64,000 bases of DNA from positions 28,049,368 to 28,113,367 of the forward strand of contig NC_031977.2 of assembly GCF_001858045.2 (NCBI RefSeq), given 5' to 3'. Source of the stretch: Oreochromis niloticus (Eukaryota > Chordata > Actinopteri > Cichliformes > Cichlidae). Shown here piece after piece: positions 32,771-45,134 of this stretch (positions are counted from its first letter, which is position 1; every line of letters begins with the position of its first letter). The position numbers and the translations under genes are program-made. The notes under the pieces were generated by a model that worked only from the letters and a program-made list of their open reading frames with translations, had not been told where the DNA came from and did not search any database.

Positions 32771-35700
32771 TATGCGTCATGGACACATTTCAGTGGACAA
32801 TATGATGCTGTTGGATGCTGTTTTTTTATGTGAGTCATTGTCAGTGACATTAAGCCAAGCTAGAAGTGGAGCTGTAGGTGTGGCTGCCAAGTAAGAGAAA
32901 GCAAATCTCTCTCTAAAGCTTTAACTCTGTTGCATACCAATTATAACAACAATTTTGGAGTTGCCAGGTTTGCTAAATTAATCTTATCCCGTACCGAGAT
33001 TCCCTTATGTTTTTTTTTTCCCCTTAAGTTTTGCTTAAGGAAGAAGAAACATTTTGAAGCTCTGAAACTTAAGGCTTATAAGAAATTAAAACAAATTAAG
33101 ACTTTTACAAAGTATTCGATTGCACGTTTTAGCCTATCTAGAAGGTCAACTCTGGAAAGAATACATTTTGCAGACTAAAATATATGCTCCGCATGAAAAT
33201 ACACAGTGACAGTTTCAAAGACAGAGGGCCAGGGAGAGGGAATATATACTCAAAACTCCATTTGAAATCTGAAAAACATAAACAATGTGAAAAGGGGATC
33301 AAAGATCAACTGGATAAGACTGGTAGAAAAATAAAGAAAGAGGCTGCGCTGAGTGTTTGAGATTTCTGATAGGAATGCCTCAGGGCCTGCAAAGAGAGGA
33401 GAGCAGAGTGCAAGTGAATCCGTCTCATGATGTCTTCCTCTTCTTTTCCTCTTTTCCTCCTCCACCCTCCTCCAATCGGTCTCATGAAATGTGACGAAAG
33501 GAGCTTTCCTAAAGTTATCTCTTAAGTTAGAAAAAAAGGGTGCCAATGTAGCAGCAGGTGTCTCTGAGGCCTCACATCATAACCATTCCTGCGCTGTAAC
33601 GATCCCACTACACCAAGCCTGTGTGTCCCTCTCCCTGCTTTTCAGTCATCATCTCATTGCCTCAGATATCAGCCTGTTATTTGTCTGTCTGAAAAAGTCT
33701 GTCTGACAAAAAGACTTTTTCATACAGTCTTTCAGAGCTACACAGAAAAAACATACCTTCACTATTTTCCACCTTCCACAACAATGTTACCCAAATGTCA
33801 TGCATAGTGGTTTGAAGTGTAGGTGTGCTGTGGAATTTGGTAATAATCATCATTATTGCAATATTAATATAATATAATACTCAATTTTTAATTTTTAAAT
33901 ACACCAAAAATTATTTATCACTAGAACCTAAGAGAACCCAAGACTGTTCATTTAGTTGTTAGAGGGACTGAATTATGAATTACCATTACAGAGTAATTGT
34001 TAATGGAGCCATAGATGGAGTGATACAGCCTGTTATTTAGTGAAAATCGTGGTGGAAGTTTATCAGGGCAGAGTCAGATTAGCTGTTTTACTCTGTTTCC
34101 TTTAATTTTCTGGCAGAGAAAGTACAATAGTGAATGATCCTCTTCAATCATCACTAATATTATAAACTCATCCTCACTTTACACCGTACGTACCTGCTGC
34201 TAAGTGTTTGGTATATTATTGGCAGAAAGACAAAATGAGAGCTTCAAAACACAGATCTCACAAAAACACACATGCTGGACACCAGCCTGAAGTGTTTGGC
34301 CTGATGGCACGCAAATCTGGTGCTATGATAAAGTACCATATGGTCTGGTGTTAAAATTGCTGATTGTTAATGCTTCAATTAACTGCCTCTAAACAGAAAT
34401 GAAACATTTTTTTAAAGACAGCAGTGTAACCTACTTCATCTTTCCTTGGCTCTTTCCAGTGCATTTTATATACTACTCGATTTCCTTCCACTTTCTTTGG
34501 ATTTTCTCCCAACCGCAAGCCTTGATCTCCTATCCACCCCCATCGCCAACCTCTTTAAGAATTGGCGTCACCATTATTCAGAGGGCCACACGCACATAGA
34601 GGCACATATTGTAGCCCCCACACACTCCATGATTAACGACAACAAAAGAGCCTTTTGCTGTATGGAGATTGTTATCATTTGATGCATTAATCTCTCTCTA
34701 CATCCTCCTCTCCCCTCTCATTCAAATCTTCGGTAAAGGAATCACTTTTCTGCCTATCTTTAGTTGTTGAAAGAAATATAGAAGACAATGGGAGCCTTTA
34801 TTTTATACAAGAATAGAGAGAATTTAAACAATTCTTTCAAAGCCACCCATTTTTAAATATTAAATCTCAGCAGTGGACAACTCAAGTCATGGTTTTAAAA
34901 GCCACGTGTGTAAATTGTTTTGTGGTATGCTACTAATCTGAAAATAGTCTCTCACTGTAAAACCAATAGAGAGACTCTTATGGTGTGTAATAATATGTAA
35001 CACTTGAGTTTTGAGTTTATTTTATTTTAGCTGAAAACAAAATGTTCACCTTCAGACAGAAGCGTCTTTATTTATTTTGTGAAGTATTCAAGGGCTGACA
35101 AGGGATCTGAGCTTGATTTCTTAAGACTGCTTTAGTGGCATTTGAATAATGCAGCAGAAACTTCATTTTGTACATTTCTAGTCACTCCGGTCGTGAGGGG
35201 AATGGGTTCAAATATGTTTTTCATTTACAGCTGCTGTCCATAGTTGCTATTCATCCACCTTAGTTGTATTGTTCCTGAAATTCCTGAAATTTTCATGCTG
35301 CATCATACAGAAAAATGTATGAAATATAATTAATCACTAACATTCAGTTAGTGATTCACAACAAAGTTGAAATTAAACTTCTACTTTGGACCTCTGCATC
35401 TCCATGGTGATGGATGATGCACATTATTGATTGCTACATCAATAAGGTGATGACATTGCCACTGAGACGAACTTTAGTCACCTCAACGTCCCCAAAGTGC
35501 TGATGAAGGAATGAGTTTGCATGTTATTCAAGCACATATGCAAACACACACACCCTTCACACACACACACAAGTGTGCAAGTGCATTACTTATAACAGGT
35601 AACAGTTTGTTACATAAAGAAACCTACTTTCAATCTATTATTTGCATTTGTATTAGTGTCTAAGGTGTTTCTTTTACCATGAGGTTGTTTGTGACCTAAC

Positions 35701-36432
35701 AATATTTGCCAAAGGGACAAATTACAAGGTGATTCTAAATTATGACATCTTTTGTGTGCGACTAAGCTAAAACTTTAATCTTCTTTCAAAACTGAGTTTG
35801 GTTCTGATGTCAAAACTCGAAGAAAGCTAATGAAGACAATTCCAGAAATGCTGGTTTGCTGCTTAACCAAAAAAGCTGTAGGCAACTGAAGACAATCACA
35901 CAAAACTCATTCAAAACACAGAACGCGAAGATCAAATAATCATTTCTTTCTCTCAGACTAAGATTACATTACAGCTTCTTCTTTTGATGTGTGCCTGGAA
36001 GGTTGAGTCAAGGGTTTGGGGAAGTTTTGATGAAGTACTCCTTGAAAGTTTGGTTTCCAACTCAAGAAAATGCAAAATACAAGCTGTATTTCACAGTGAT
36101 GACTGTGCAATGGGATTCATATTAAAAGCTGCCTCTCTCTTTGGAAAAAAAATATATATCTGTGCCCTTATATCAATATCAATCTTAATATCATTAACTC
36201 CTTTTCCAATGAACTTGATCTGTTTTTGCTTTTTATTACATGCCCCTCACCTCAGCTGCTACATAATTCCATGAGATGACCTGTGTATTTTTTCTTGATA
36301 ACTATTCAGGCAAACAATGAAAAGCACATGTGGAAAAAAACTAAACTGTCACGTGGACTAAATGGGACAAGACATTTATGTTCAATACAGACATTTAGTG
36401 TAAACAAATGGAACTAGATAGTTATGTAAACT
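32771..36432. other. noncoding stretch with candidate conserved elements
   Basis: About 3.7 kb with no gene. Segments 33,940-34,150, 34,270-34,400 and 34,590-34,690 are low in simple repeats and contain homeodomain and Sox-like cores such as ttaattgt and aacaaaag. A CA run lies at 35,546-35,572, and a 10-bp perfect inverted repeat (AATCACTAAC) at 35,332-35,356. Confidence 0.45.
35332..35356. repeat. 10-bp perfect inverted repeat, 5-nt loop
   Basis: AATCACTAAC, attca, GTTAGTGATT. Confidence 0.85.
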
Positions 36433-36670
36433 GATCAGCCACTGCAATACTGACAGCAGACATGAATTACACTGATCATCATTAAATAACGCAGTCTTCT
36501 TCTGGGTAACTGGGGCCTGGTATTCACGTGTTTGTAACTTTTACACATACCACCTAGCTAAACATTATTTCAGTCAGAACCACCTCCAATGGCAACACTA
36601 CTCTTTAATAAAGCAGCTTTCCCTCAAAGTCCTTAGGAGGAACAATTCTGGGATTGAACATCTGTAAGAT
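36433..36670 (+). mobile_element. mariner-type DNA transposon relic
   Basis: ctgatcagccactgcaatac resembles the tgatcagccacaacattaaa terminus of a common vertebrate mariner-like family. About 75 bp downstream, ggcctggtattcacgtgttt, acacataccacctagctaaa and cagtcagaaccacctcc follow the family's transposase 3' coding order. Most of the transposase gene is deleted. Confidence 0.55.
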
Positions 36671-38607
36671 CCAGATCCAGACAGCTGACACGGCCAAGCT
36701 AAACAACATCTAGTGATAAGCTAACCAGCTAATGCTGGGCTCCACACTTTCCATTTGATAAACAGTTTGATTACCATTGATTGATTTTCATTTTTACAAA
36801 AAAAAAAATGCTACTCATCCCAACTTTGGTGAAACACAATGATCACCTAATGGGTCTTTACCAAACTGTGCCCAAGGTCAAAGTTAAGCTGGTCATTTTA
36901 CAGGCACACTTCCATTCTCACAGCATAAAATTCATGCTCACTACCTGCAGTTTCATCAAATTCTTGCTCAGACCATTTAGTAAGGTTGACAATATAAAAT
37001 CTTTATTAATTTTGCATTTAAAAAATGTAAAAGAATGAGCTTCATCGAATATCAAATGGCGTGATCGTTTGAAATACCACTTTAACCACATGTTGCATAC
37101 CACTTAAAACCTGGCATAATTTGTCATGAAGTGAGTGGTCTTATTTGTTGAGTCCAAAATTAAGAAGGAAAGTCTGGAGCCTTCCTGTCATCATTAACAT
37201 CAGAACATCAATGATTTGACAAGCTGGTGCATTCATATATTTTCCTCTGTTTTTTTGCCCATGGTTGTCATACTCCTCAAGCACATTCATTTGATGGTGA
37301 ATTAGATCAATTTGTCCTAGATGTAACTGTTTACAAGCTTCCTTGTCTTCTCTTTGGATGTGAATTCTTGTTAGCTTGCTCAATACAGCCAAACAATGAC
37401 AATAAAACAAGTGTTTCTTTTTTGTACTTCACAGATAACCAATGCATTGTAACGGCTCATTAGCTGAATGAGCCACTGTTTCACTGAAATTCTGGTTTAT
37501 TTCTGATTTTTAAAAAAGTGACGCTGTTCCAAAAAATAATTCTGTTTTAAAAAGAATTTTGGCCCTTCTTAATATCAGTTCTTCTCCGCACTTGTGTTCT
37601 TGTAAAATGTCACCGTCACAGCCCAAGTATCCCTGATTATCAGCCAGGATCAAAGAGCTTATGTTCATCTGAGAACTGCTATTAGAACACCTCATTAAGA
37701 TTTGATTAAAATAACAAATTTAAAATAACATCTTAGATTTTGCATATGTGGTCAGTCCATCTAATTAATGCTTTTTGTGAAATTTACTCTGACATTTTCC
37801 GAGATGTGAGCACCAACCAGCCATCTTTTCAGCTAAAAATTGGTTCCAGTAACCCTGAGAGAACAATATCCCGGCAAGCCCTTTGGTATTTTATTGCTGG
37901 CTCTGATACTCACAGCATTTTGATATGACATAATTCCAGAGAGAAGTTGAAATTGGTTCTCTGTTAAAATATGTTGTAATATTTCTTTTTGCTAGTTTGT
38001 CTGAAGGCACAATTAGATACATTTTTAAAGGACTCACAACACTTTTAGTGTGTTAGTGTGTGTGTGTGTCTTAATTACATTTTTATATGCCTTTTCTTAG
38101 TGGACTTTTGAGAAGTTTTGTCACAGCATAGTTGTATAGTAAGATATACTATGCTTCTACTCAAAGGAGCAACTATTCCAACCGCCCTCTAAGTGAATAA
38201 ATATGAATCTCTCAGCGGTGGGGGACTCTGCATTTTGTGTTGTAGAAATAAACCTTGAACTCACAAAATCCACTGTTACAATATGTGGCTCATGTAGGCA
38301 TTAAGGAGAGCACTAGAAATGGTCAACATGCATATTATCTAAATTTTGTGCTAATAATAAAGTATAGGACATAAACATGAACATGTGGTTTGGAAATGTA
38401 AGAAAAAGATGATTGTTGTCATACATAGACTGGGCTATTGGTCACTAACAGCAGAGGAACCCCCCACCCCCACATACTTTCTGGCTCTATATGTAACAGG
38501 TCATTATTTCTACCTTTGCTATAAACAAACAGAAGTCTTCTTTTTTGTCTGTGTCTAAATCCCTAGGGGTCTTTTCCATTTGAACATAAACACAATTGAA
38601 GCTCAGC
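36671..38607. other. noncoding stretch, no gene seen
   Basis: AT-rich; the 89- and 85-codon frames have no domain and no splice context. A short GT run lies at 38,058-38,069. Confidence 0.5.
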
Positions 38608-38666
38608 GTGTGTGTGTGCGTGTGTGCGTTTGTTTGTTGTTTTTGTTGTTTGTTTGTTTGTTTTTC
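38608..38666. repeat. GT/GTTT compound microsatellite
   Basis: gtgtgtgtgcgtgtgtgcg passing into repeated gttt units. Confidence 0.9.
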
Positions 38667-39549
38667 AGTGAGGACAGCTAAAAAAATATTGCATAATGAA
38701 GTTCATGTCTTAGGCTTTTCCTTCTTCCTCCTATCCTCTTTCATCCTTGTAAGTCATTCCTTTTTTCTCTCTTCTAGTTGTGTCTTCTTCCTTATTGCCT
38801 TTACACTGCATTTAACCTGCTTCCTCTCACTCTCTCCCCTCCAAGCTCCATGCTAATCATGCACCAGACAGTTCCACAGGCCCCCAATTCCACTTCAAAG
38901 GGCAAGAATTTCCTCCTTGTCTGTAAGAGGACCTGTCAACCCTGCCTGCTTGCCTACCTACCACAAATAAGGAGCAAGACGAGACGGGAGGCATAAGGAG
39001 AGGATGTTGGAAAAAAAAGGATAAAGGAAGAGAAGCAAATAAGTGTAGAGTAGGGTTCTCGAGGACAAGCAGAGAGGTACTGTTGGTTCTATAGGTGGTA
39101 CTTCACCAAATGAATCGTGTCAGCATCGAGGTATGTTTTTGTTAAACGTGTATTAAAAGTATCCGTGTGCCCATGCCTGTTAGGAAAAGCTCACGTCAGC
39201 ACTTTGCTAATCTTAAAGTTGGAGTAGAAAAATAGAAAAAAGAAACGTACTCAGGACCATTTCATGGTTAAGAAAAAAAAGCTTTACCTAGCGATTTCTA
39301 TTTGAACTTTTCTTGCGCTCTGCCTACCTCTCTTTCTCTATCACTGTTTCCTCTCCTCCCTCCTCCTCAACCGCTTCTCCACCCTACAGGAGGAACAAGC
39401 GAGAGGCGCAGTGTCCTGTTCCTCGTCTCGTTTTCGGAGCATGAATTAAAGTTGCATTCCGTGCCGCCATTGTTAGGGTAATAAGAAAAAGTTATCTTCA
39501 AAGGGTTCGGGTGGCGAGAGAGGAGAGAGCCAGGGGGATGGGAGATGAA
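38667..39549. other. noncoding stretch, one candidate regulatory block
   Basis: No gene. The block 39,395-39,510 has more CpG than its surroundings and a mixed, non-repetitive sequence including gcatgaattaaagttgcatt and gccgccattgttagggtaat, which looks like a conserved noncoding element. Confidence 0.4.
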
Positions 39550-39590
39550 GTGTGTGCGTGCGTGTCTGTGTGTGTGTGTATGTGTGTGTG
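39550..39590. repeat. GT-rich microsatellite
   Basis: tgtgtgcgtgcgtgtctgtg followed by a GT run with one TA. Confidence 0.9.
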
Positions 39591-39977
39591 GAGGGGTGTA
39601 AGTTTTGGGTAGAGCAGAGATTTTTTTTTTCATCCTTCTAATGCGTGAAATTACACCTGCCACCTTTCTGTCTGTGTGCATGTGTGTTTGTGTGCACATA
39701 ATCACTCACCTCCTTATTTGTGTGTGTGCTCATCCACATACTAACACCGACATGCATAGCGCACACCTGACATTGCTGCAGTTTTGCACATACACTCTGA
39801 ACACTACACAATGCCAATCCTAGTGTGTGCGGTTGAAAGCTATATTTCTCAGAACATATCGCGCAACACTATATTCTTATTAACAGTTCAAATTCCCATT
39901 AACAGTCAGTCCCAGATAGGAAGTTAATTAACTCTCTGCCCTCCTTCTCCCCTGGCTATCAGCACACAGGTAGCCTT

Positions 39978-40196
39978 TCATGTTGCGAGAGATAGAGGGA
40001 GGGACTGAAGGGAAAGAAGTCAGGAGTGAGATGGAGGAGAGACGAAAGCAAGAGGTGTAATGAGGAAAAGGTGCAGAAGTGAGGGAGGAGGAAAATCATA
40101 ATGGGAGAAGAAAGGGATGAGGGATGAAAAGAAAGAGACATATGAGGGGTGAGGCAGAGAGGTAAAAGGAGGGGAAGGGGTGAGGATAGAAACATG
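39978..40196. repeat. purine-rich (G/A) tract
   Basis: About 220 bp in which the plus strand is mostly G and A (gagagatagagggagggact and similar). The minus-strand open frames here are composition artefacts. Confidence 0.8.
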
Positions 40197-42028
40197 AGCT
40201 AAATTGGATTTGGATGAGGAACCGCTGAGAGGGTTGTAAAGTGGCAAAGACGTTGAACAGAATGTAAGAAAGGTTTTTTTTTCTTTTTGAATTTCTTCAT
40301 CTTTTTTTTTTTTCATGTTCAGCATTTCAACACCTGCTCAGAGCACAGCAGGAGATGAAACAAATGAAGAGGGAGGCACGGGGGAGTGAGCTGAGGAGGG
40401 AAGCGCTTGGAATGAAAGCAGTTAGTTTTTGATCTCTCATGTACTTTAACCAGTCTGACTTCCGGATCATTCTCTTTACAGAGGGGCTATAGGCTCTGGA
40501 CAGCTTTGCCTCAAATAATTTGACCAAGGGCTAATGCTCAACTTTTCTGTTATTAAGATTTCAGACCTCTTATCATATATCAAAAGCATCTCCTATTGGA
40601 AAATGGTCTGCTGGTTTTCACATTCAAATAGTAGACAGTCGGCTTCTGGTTTTGGCTCAGTTTTAGTTTCATTGTTTTTATATTGTACCAACAATATAAA
40701 AGATGAAGACTTCTTGGTCTAAAAGATGAAGACTTCTTGGAGTTCCAGGAATGGCCCGTTTGCAATGGCCCCAAAAGCAATTTAGTCCCATCAACTTCTA
40801 TTTTCATCAGACATAAACATTTCTTTAATTTAAATTGTATTTAAGTGTTAAAGTTATATATAATCAGGACATAGCCACTTTGCCCATTTGTCTTGTTCAA
40901 AATTAGCATCCCATTTAAAAACACATTTACTTACTGATGCATCTTGCTAATTTAATTACACTTCAAGCCATTATGGTAATGCTTTCTTCCCAAAAAGCAA
41001 AAAGAGTCTGATCAAAATGCCAAATTTGAGCCTTCTAAAAAGGACATGTAACAGTGGCTACATTAATTTTATCTTATATTATATACAGTATGTGGTGAAG
41101 CATTTTTTTACCCAAAATACCTTTATCTTTGTGATAAGGCTCTTTAGTAGCTTGAAAAACATGGAATTTATTGCCGAAATAATTTAGACGCTAAATAGTC
41201 ACAAATGTTACACTTTTAATATGAACTCGACACCTATGTACACTATTTCTGTCCTGCTAGCTGGTAAACTCGTTGCATAATTCTCTGAAGTCGTAGAGTT
41301 TGGTGTTAAAGCCATCTGTGTGTTTTAATGTTGCACAATGATGCATTCATTTATATGAATTTTGTTTTGACACAATTTATATTTTTTATTTAATTTTATT
41401 TCTTTTTCTATATTTACATCTTTATAAGAACACTCATACTGTTTACCTGCACCAGTGCATTTTATTTTATTAAGTTGTAGACACACCTTAAAGGTGAAGT
41501 CTCTTCCTTTCCCTTAAGGAGATGGTTAGTCAATGTTGATTTTTTAAGCCACATGCATAGTTCGTCCCCCATTTCAGAATGCAATACTAACTTTTACCTT
41601 GAGGTATGAATTACATACATGTAAGGTCCAATCAAACATCTCAACTCCCAGAATTCATGACTGATATTGTTGAATTCTGTCTTTGGCAACATAACTTGAG
41701 ACCAGAACAACTTGTTCAAAAAAAGCCACACACATTAAAGCAAGAAAATGCAAAGAATTTGATCAGTTTTGTCACTGATTGGTCAGGATGCCTATAAACA
41801 GATTAAATAGTTATTCACTTAGTCCTTAAACATGATAATGGGCATCACAACAAAGTGCACTACCTCAAGCTAGAAAAATAAGAAAAGCCAACTGAAAATG
41901 GGATGAAGCGTGCATACTTAGACAGAGACATACGCACACATTCGAAACAGCACTGATATTCACCGTGGTGAGTTGCATGAGTTTGCATTTGATGTCACTG
42001 GGTCTCATTTTATTGTACAAGTGCACCG

Positions 42029-42030
<2 letters not shown>
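40197..42030. other. noncoding stretch with a short direct repeat
   Basis: No gene. aaaagatgaagacttcttgg occurs twice (40,698-40,717 and 40,721-40,740). The rest is AT-rich without a recognised element. Confidence 0.5.

Positions 42031-42076
<46 letters not shown>
42031..42076. repeat. (GT)n microsatellite
   Basis: tgtgtgcgtgtg followed by a long pure GT run. Confidence 0.95.
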
Positions 42077-42077
<1 letters not shown>

Positions 42078-42134
42078 AAATGTGGTTTGTAAGGACATTT
42101 TGCAAGAATACACGCCACACTCTCCGGACATTTG

Positions 42135-42169
42135 GAATTATGAGGACAGGGCCGATGTCCTCACAATTC
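42135..42169. repeat. 13-bp inverted repeat, one mismatch
   Basis: GAATTATGAGGAC at 42,135-42,147 and gtcctcacaattc at 42,157-42,169, with a nine-base loop. Confidence 0.8.
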
Positions 42170-42369
42170 ATGGAATGAAAACTCGATGTGAGGGTCCTTA
42201 TATAGGTGTCAAAAGCCTAAATTCTAAGTTTCAGCAAAAACAAAAAAAAGTCCTTACTATTCACAATTACCCAACTTTTGTGTATAATCTGTGTATCAAC
42301 ACAGCGCCCCTGTAGACCGGTTTGGGTACTGCACCTGTTCATGAATATTCACACAATGTGTATTTTTTA

Positions 42370-42603
42370 AGGCTTCTGATTGGCTAACAGCCGGAAGGTC
42401 CCTATAATTACGGTTTTTGTCAGATAGTGTGTGTTACATAAAAAATTCTGCGTTCTGATTGGCTGGCAGGCGAAGGTCCCTATAATTAAGGTTTTTTTTT
42501 TTTTTAAAGATTGTGTGTTACAAAGCAAAGTTCTGTGTTCTGACTGGCTGACAGTTGGGAGGTACCCATTGTTATTGTTTTTGTTAAAAATTGTGTGTTT
42601 CAC
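42370..42603. repeat. three tandem ~80-bp repeats with CTGATTGGCT core
   Basis: The core CTGATTGGCT starts at 42,376 and 42,455, and a third copy CTGACTGGCT starts at 42,540. Each is followed by ggaaggtccctataatta-like sequence (degenerate in the third) and by ttgtgtgtta. Spacings are 79 and 85 bp; the longer one is due to a T-run. ATTGG is the reverse of the CCAAT box. Confidence 0.85.
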
Positions 42604-43108
42604 AACATGACCATAGATAAATCCTTACAACTCCTCTGTTAAAATTAAAACACCACTTTCAGTGATACTAAGATGACTAAACTACTTGATCAAGCACTGA
42701 ATAGATACTGTAGTTATGGTTTATTCACTCTTGACTGTTTGATGATTAATTTTTAAACATTTCTTTTTTCATATTTTGCTCTTAGAATCCTTTAAATTAT
42801 AAACGTTGTCGTGATTGTGTGTTTTTGTGTACTATTTGATTATCTCCACTCTTTGGAGAGCATTCTTTCGTTAAAGACGCAGTCTAAATTCTTATCACCC
42901 ATGGAACAATGCACCTGTGATTAATCCATTCATCAGTGAGGACTTCTTAAGAGTTGGCTTCCTCCTCTCTGGTGCCAGAATGTCTTCTTAGACTGCAGTA
43001 TTTCACAACCACGTCTTACAAGTTTAGAATAATGAGTATCTAGTATTACCTAGATGCTCTTTGCTTTCGCGTATAGCTTGCAGCCTCTCTCTTCATGCAC
43101 TGGAAACA
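42604..43108. other. noncoding stretch, nothing recognised
   Basis: AT-rich, leading into the transposon pile. Confidence 0.5.
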
Positions 43109-43300
43109 TACAGTGGCTTGCAAAAGTATTCGGCCCCCTTGAACTTTTCCACATTTTGTCACATTACAGCCACAAACATGAATCAGTTTTATTGGAATTC
43201 CATGTGAAAGACCAATACAAAGTGGTGTACACGTGAGAAGTGGAACGAAAATCATACATGATTCCAAACATTTTTTACAAATAAATAAATATTAAATTGG
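43109..43300. mobile_element. terminal fragment of Tc1-like transposon
   Basis: cagtggcttgcaaaagtatt cggccccttgaacttttcc-like sequence, then catgtgaaagaccaatacaa, is the well-known end of a teleost Tc1-type element. It is well conserved, suggesting a young insertion, but only about 190 bp remain before hAT sequence begins. Confidence 0.75.
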
Positions 43301-43302
43301 CT

Positions 43303-43370
43303 CTCCAGTGAGATGACAGTGCCTGATGTGGCACACAACTCATTTAAGTTTGAGACCCTTGCTGTAACTT
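43303..43370. mobile_element. hAT (Charlie-like) right end, second copy
   Basis: ctctccagtgagatgacagt gcctgatgtggcacacaact and ttgagacccttgctgtaact closely follow the terminus at 23,663-23,740. Confidence 0.6.
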
Positions 43371-43375
43371 CTTAC

Positions 43376-43660
43376 AAACAACCTCCACTGCTTCAGCAAC
43401 TGAAGCACAAGTGAAAGATCAAACATTATATGAGACCAATGTTTCACCTGTTCAATAATGACATCTCTCACCTTCTCAACAAAATCCAAAGTGTTCTGGA
43501 TGTGGTGTTTGGGGCTGCTTACAAATGGGTTGTGGACAGAAGACAGAAATGTCGAGGTGTTATCGGTGACCAAGCTGACCATCCACACAATTGGTCTTAA
43601 ACGTACACCCTGTTTATGTATCATTGGTAACCCATAACACACCTCTTTCACCATCTTATA
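43376..43660 (-). pseudogene. Penelope-like reverse transcriptase fragment
   Basis: The minus strand reads YGLPMIHKQGVRLRPIV, then HHIQNTLDFVEKVRD, the order of the conserved N-terminal RT blocks of Penelope-like elements (Y..PKIHK.G.PLRPI). A frame change then gives SYNV, a stop, and SFTCASVAEAVEVV, which fits motif A (SYDV.SLFTSVP..EA). The catalytic Asp is thus replaced by Asn and the frame is interrupted. Upstream coding and all later RT motifs are missing, the downstream part being cut off by the hAT end at 43,370. Confidence 0.65.
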
Positions 43661-43706
43661 ATGCTGTGATTGCAGTCATTCCCCAACTCTCTGTGAATGG
43701 TACTCA

Positions 43707-43750
43707 TAAGATAAGTTAAGATAAGATAAGATAAGATAAGATAAGATAAC
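43707..43750. repeat. pentanucleotide (ATAAG)n tail
   Basis: Repeats of ataag with one variant at its left end; it forms the 3' tail of the Rex1-like LINE. Confidence 0.9.
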
Positions 43751-44025
43751 CTTTATTAGTCCCACGTGTGGGAAATTTCTTTTGTTACAGCAATGGACAG
43801 TGCAAAGTTGCATAGAAAAATTAGAGAAAAAACACTGGAATAATATATCCATAAGATACTGTACACAATAGAATAGAATAAAATAAAATAAAATACTATA
43901 TACAATCAAATAAAATAGTATAGAATACAAATGCTATATACAATTGAGTATAGTACAACGATGCCAGAAAAGAGTATTGCACTTACTGTTATTGCTATTG
44001 CACATGTGTGGATGTGTGTGTTTGA

Positions 44026-45117
44026 TCAGTTGAAGTCTTTGTTGTAGAGTCTGACAGCAGTGGGTAGACCGGTGAAATCTTTCCGTCCCACATCGTGGGT
44101 GCCGCAGCTACTGAAGGAGCTGCTCAGTGCTGTCAGAGTCTCCTGCATGAGGTGGGAGATGTTGTCCAACAGGGATGACAGCTTAGCCACCATTCTCCTG
44201 TCACTCACCACCTGCACTGTATCCAGAGGGCATCCTAGAACAGAGCTGGCCCTTCTGATCAGCCTGTTCAGTCTCTTCCTGTCCCCGGCAGAGATGTTGC
44301 CGCCCCAGCAGACCACACGGTAAAAGATAGCTGAGGCCACCACAGAGTCATAGAAGGTCTTCAGGAGTGGGCCCTTCACTCCAAAAGACCTGAGTCTCCG
44401 CAACAGGTACAGCCTGCTCTGCCCTGAATTATGAGACCAGTCCAGTTTATCGTTCAGATGAACAACAAGGCACCTGTAGCTGTCCACAGTCTCAATGTCC
44501 ATACCTTGGATGTTCAGTGGTTGCAGTGGGGAATGTTTGTGCCTGCGGAAGTCTACCACCAGCTCCTTGGTTTTAATAGTGTTGATATGGAGGTAGTTCT
44601 GCTGGCACCAGTCTACAAAGCCTTGTGTCAGTTCTCTGTACTCCTTGTCATCCCCATCAGTGATGAGGCCAAGTATTGCAGAGTCGTCAGAGCACTTCTG
44701 CAGGAAGCACTGGGTGGAGTTGTGGGAGAAGTCTGCAGTGTAGATGGTGAAGAGGAACGGTGCCAGAACCATTCCCTGTGGGGCCCCCACACTGCAGACA
44801 ACCCTGTCCGACACACAGCCCTGAGTTCTCACATACTGTAGTCGGTCGGTGAGGTAGTCCAAAATCCAGGTAGTGAGGTGATGGTCCACTCCTGAGTTCT
44901 CCAGCTTGTCCTTCAGGACCGTGGGCAGAATGATGTTAAAGGCACTGGAGAAATCAAAGAACATGATTCTCACAGTGCTCCCAGCGGTCTCCAGGTGAGA
45001 GAGGGAACGATGCATGAGGTGAATGATGGCATCATCCGCTCCAATGCCAGGCTGGTATGCAAACTGAAGTGGGTCCAGTGATGAGCTCACCAGGCGCTGA
45101 AGCTGAGCCAGGACCAA
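44026..45117 (-). pseudogene. Rex1-like LINE reverse transcriptase, C-terminal part
   Basis: A 363-codon open frame. RT motif A is FFDFSSAFN (residues 53-61), motif B is GAPQGMVLAPFLF (111-123) and motif C is KCSDDSAI (141-148), so both catalytic aspartates of the DD pair remain, although the usual aromatic residue before them is changed. YRCLVVHLNDKLDW and QSRLYLLRRLRSFG are the usual thumb-region blocks. The start Met is internal to the original protein: the true frame continues upstream from 45,135 after a frameshift. It ends with YNKDFN before the stop. Confidence 0.8.
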
Positions 45118-45134
45118 CCGCTCCAGGATCTTCC

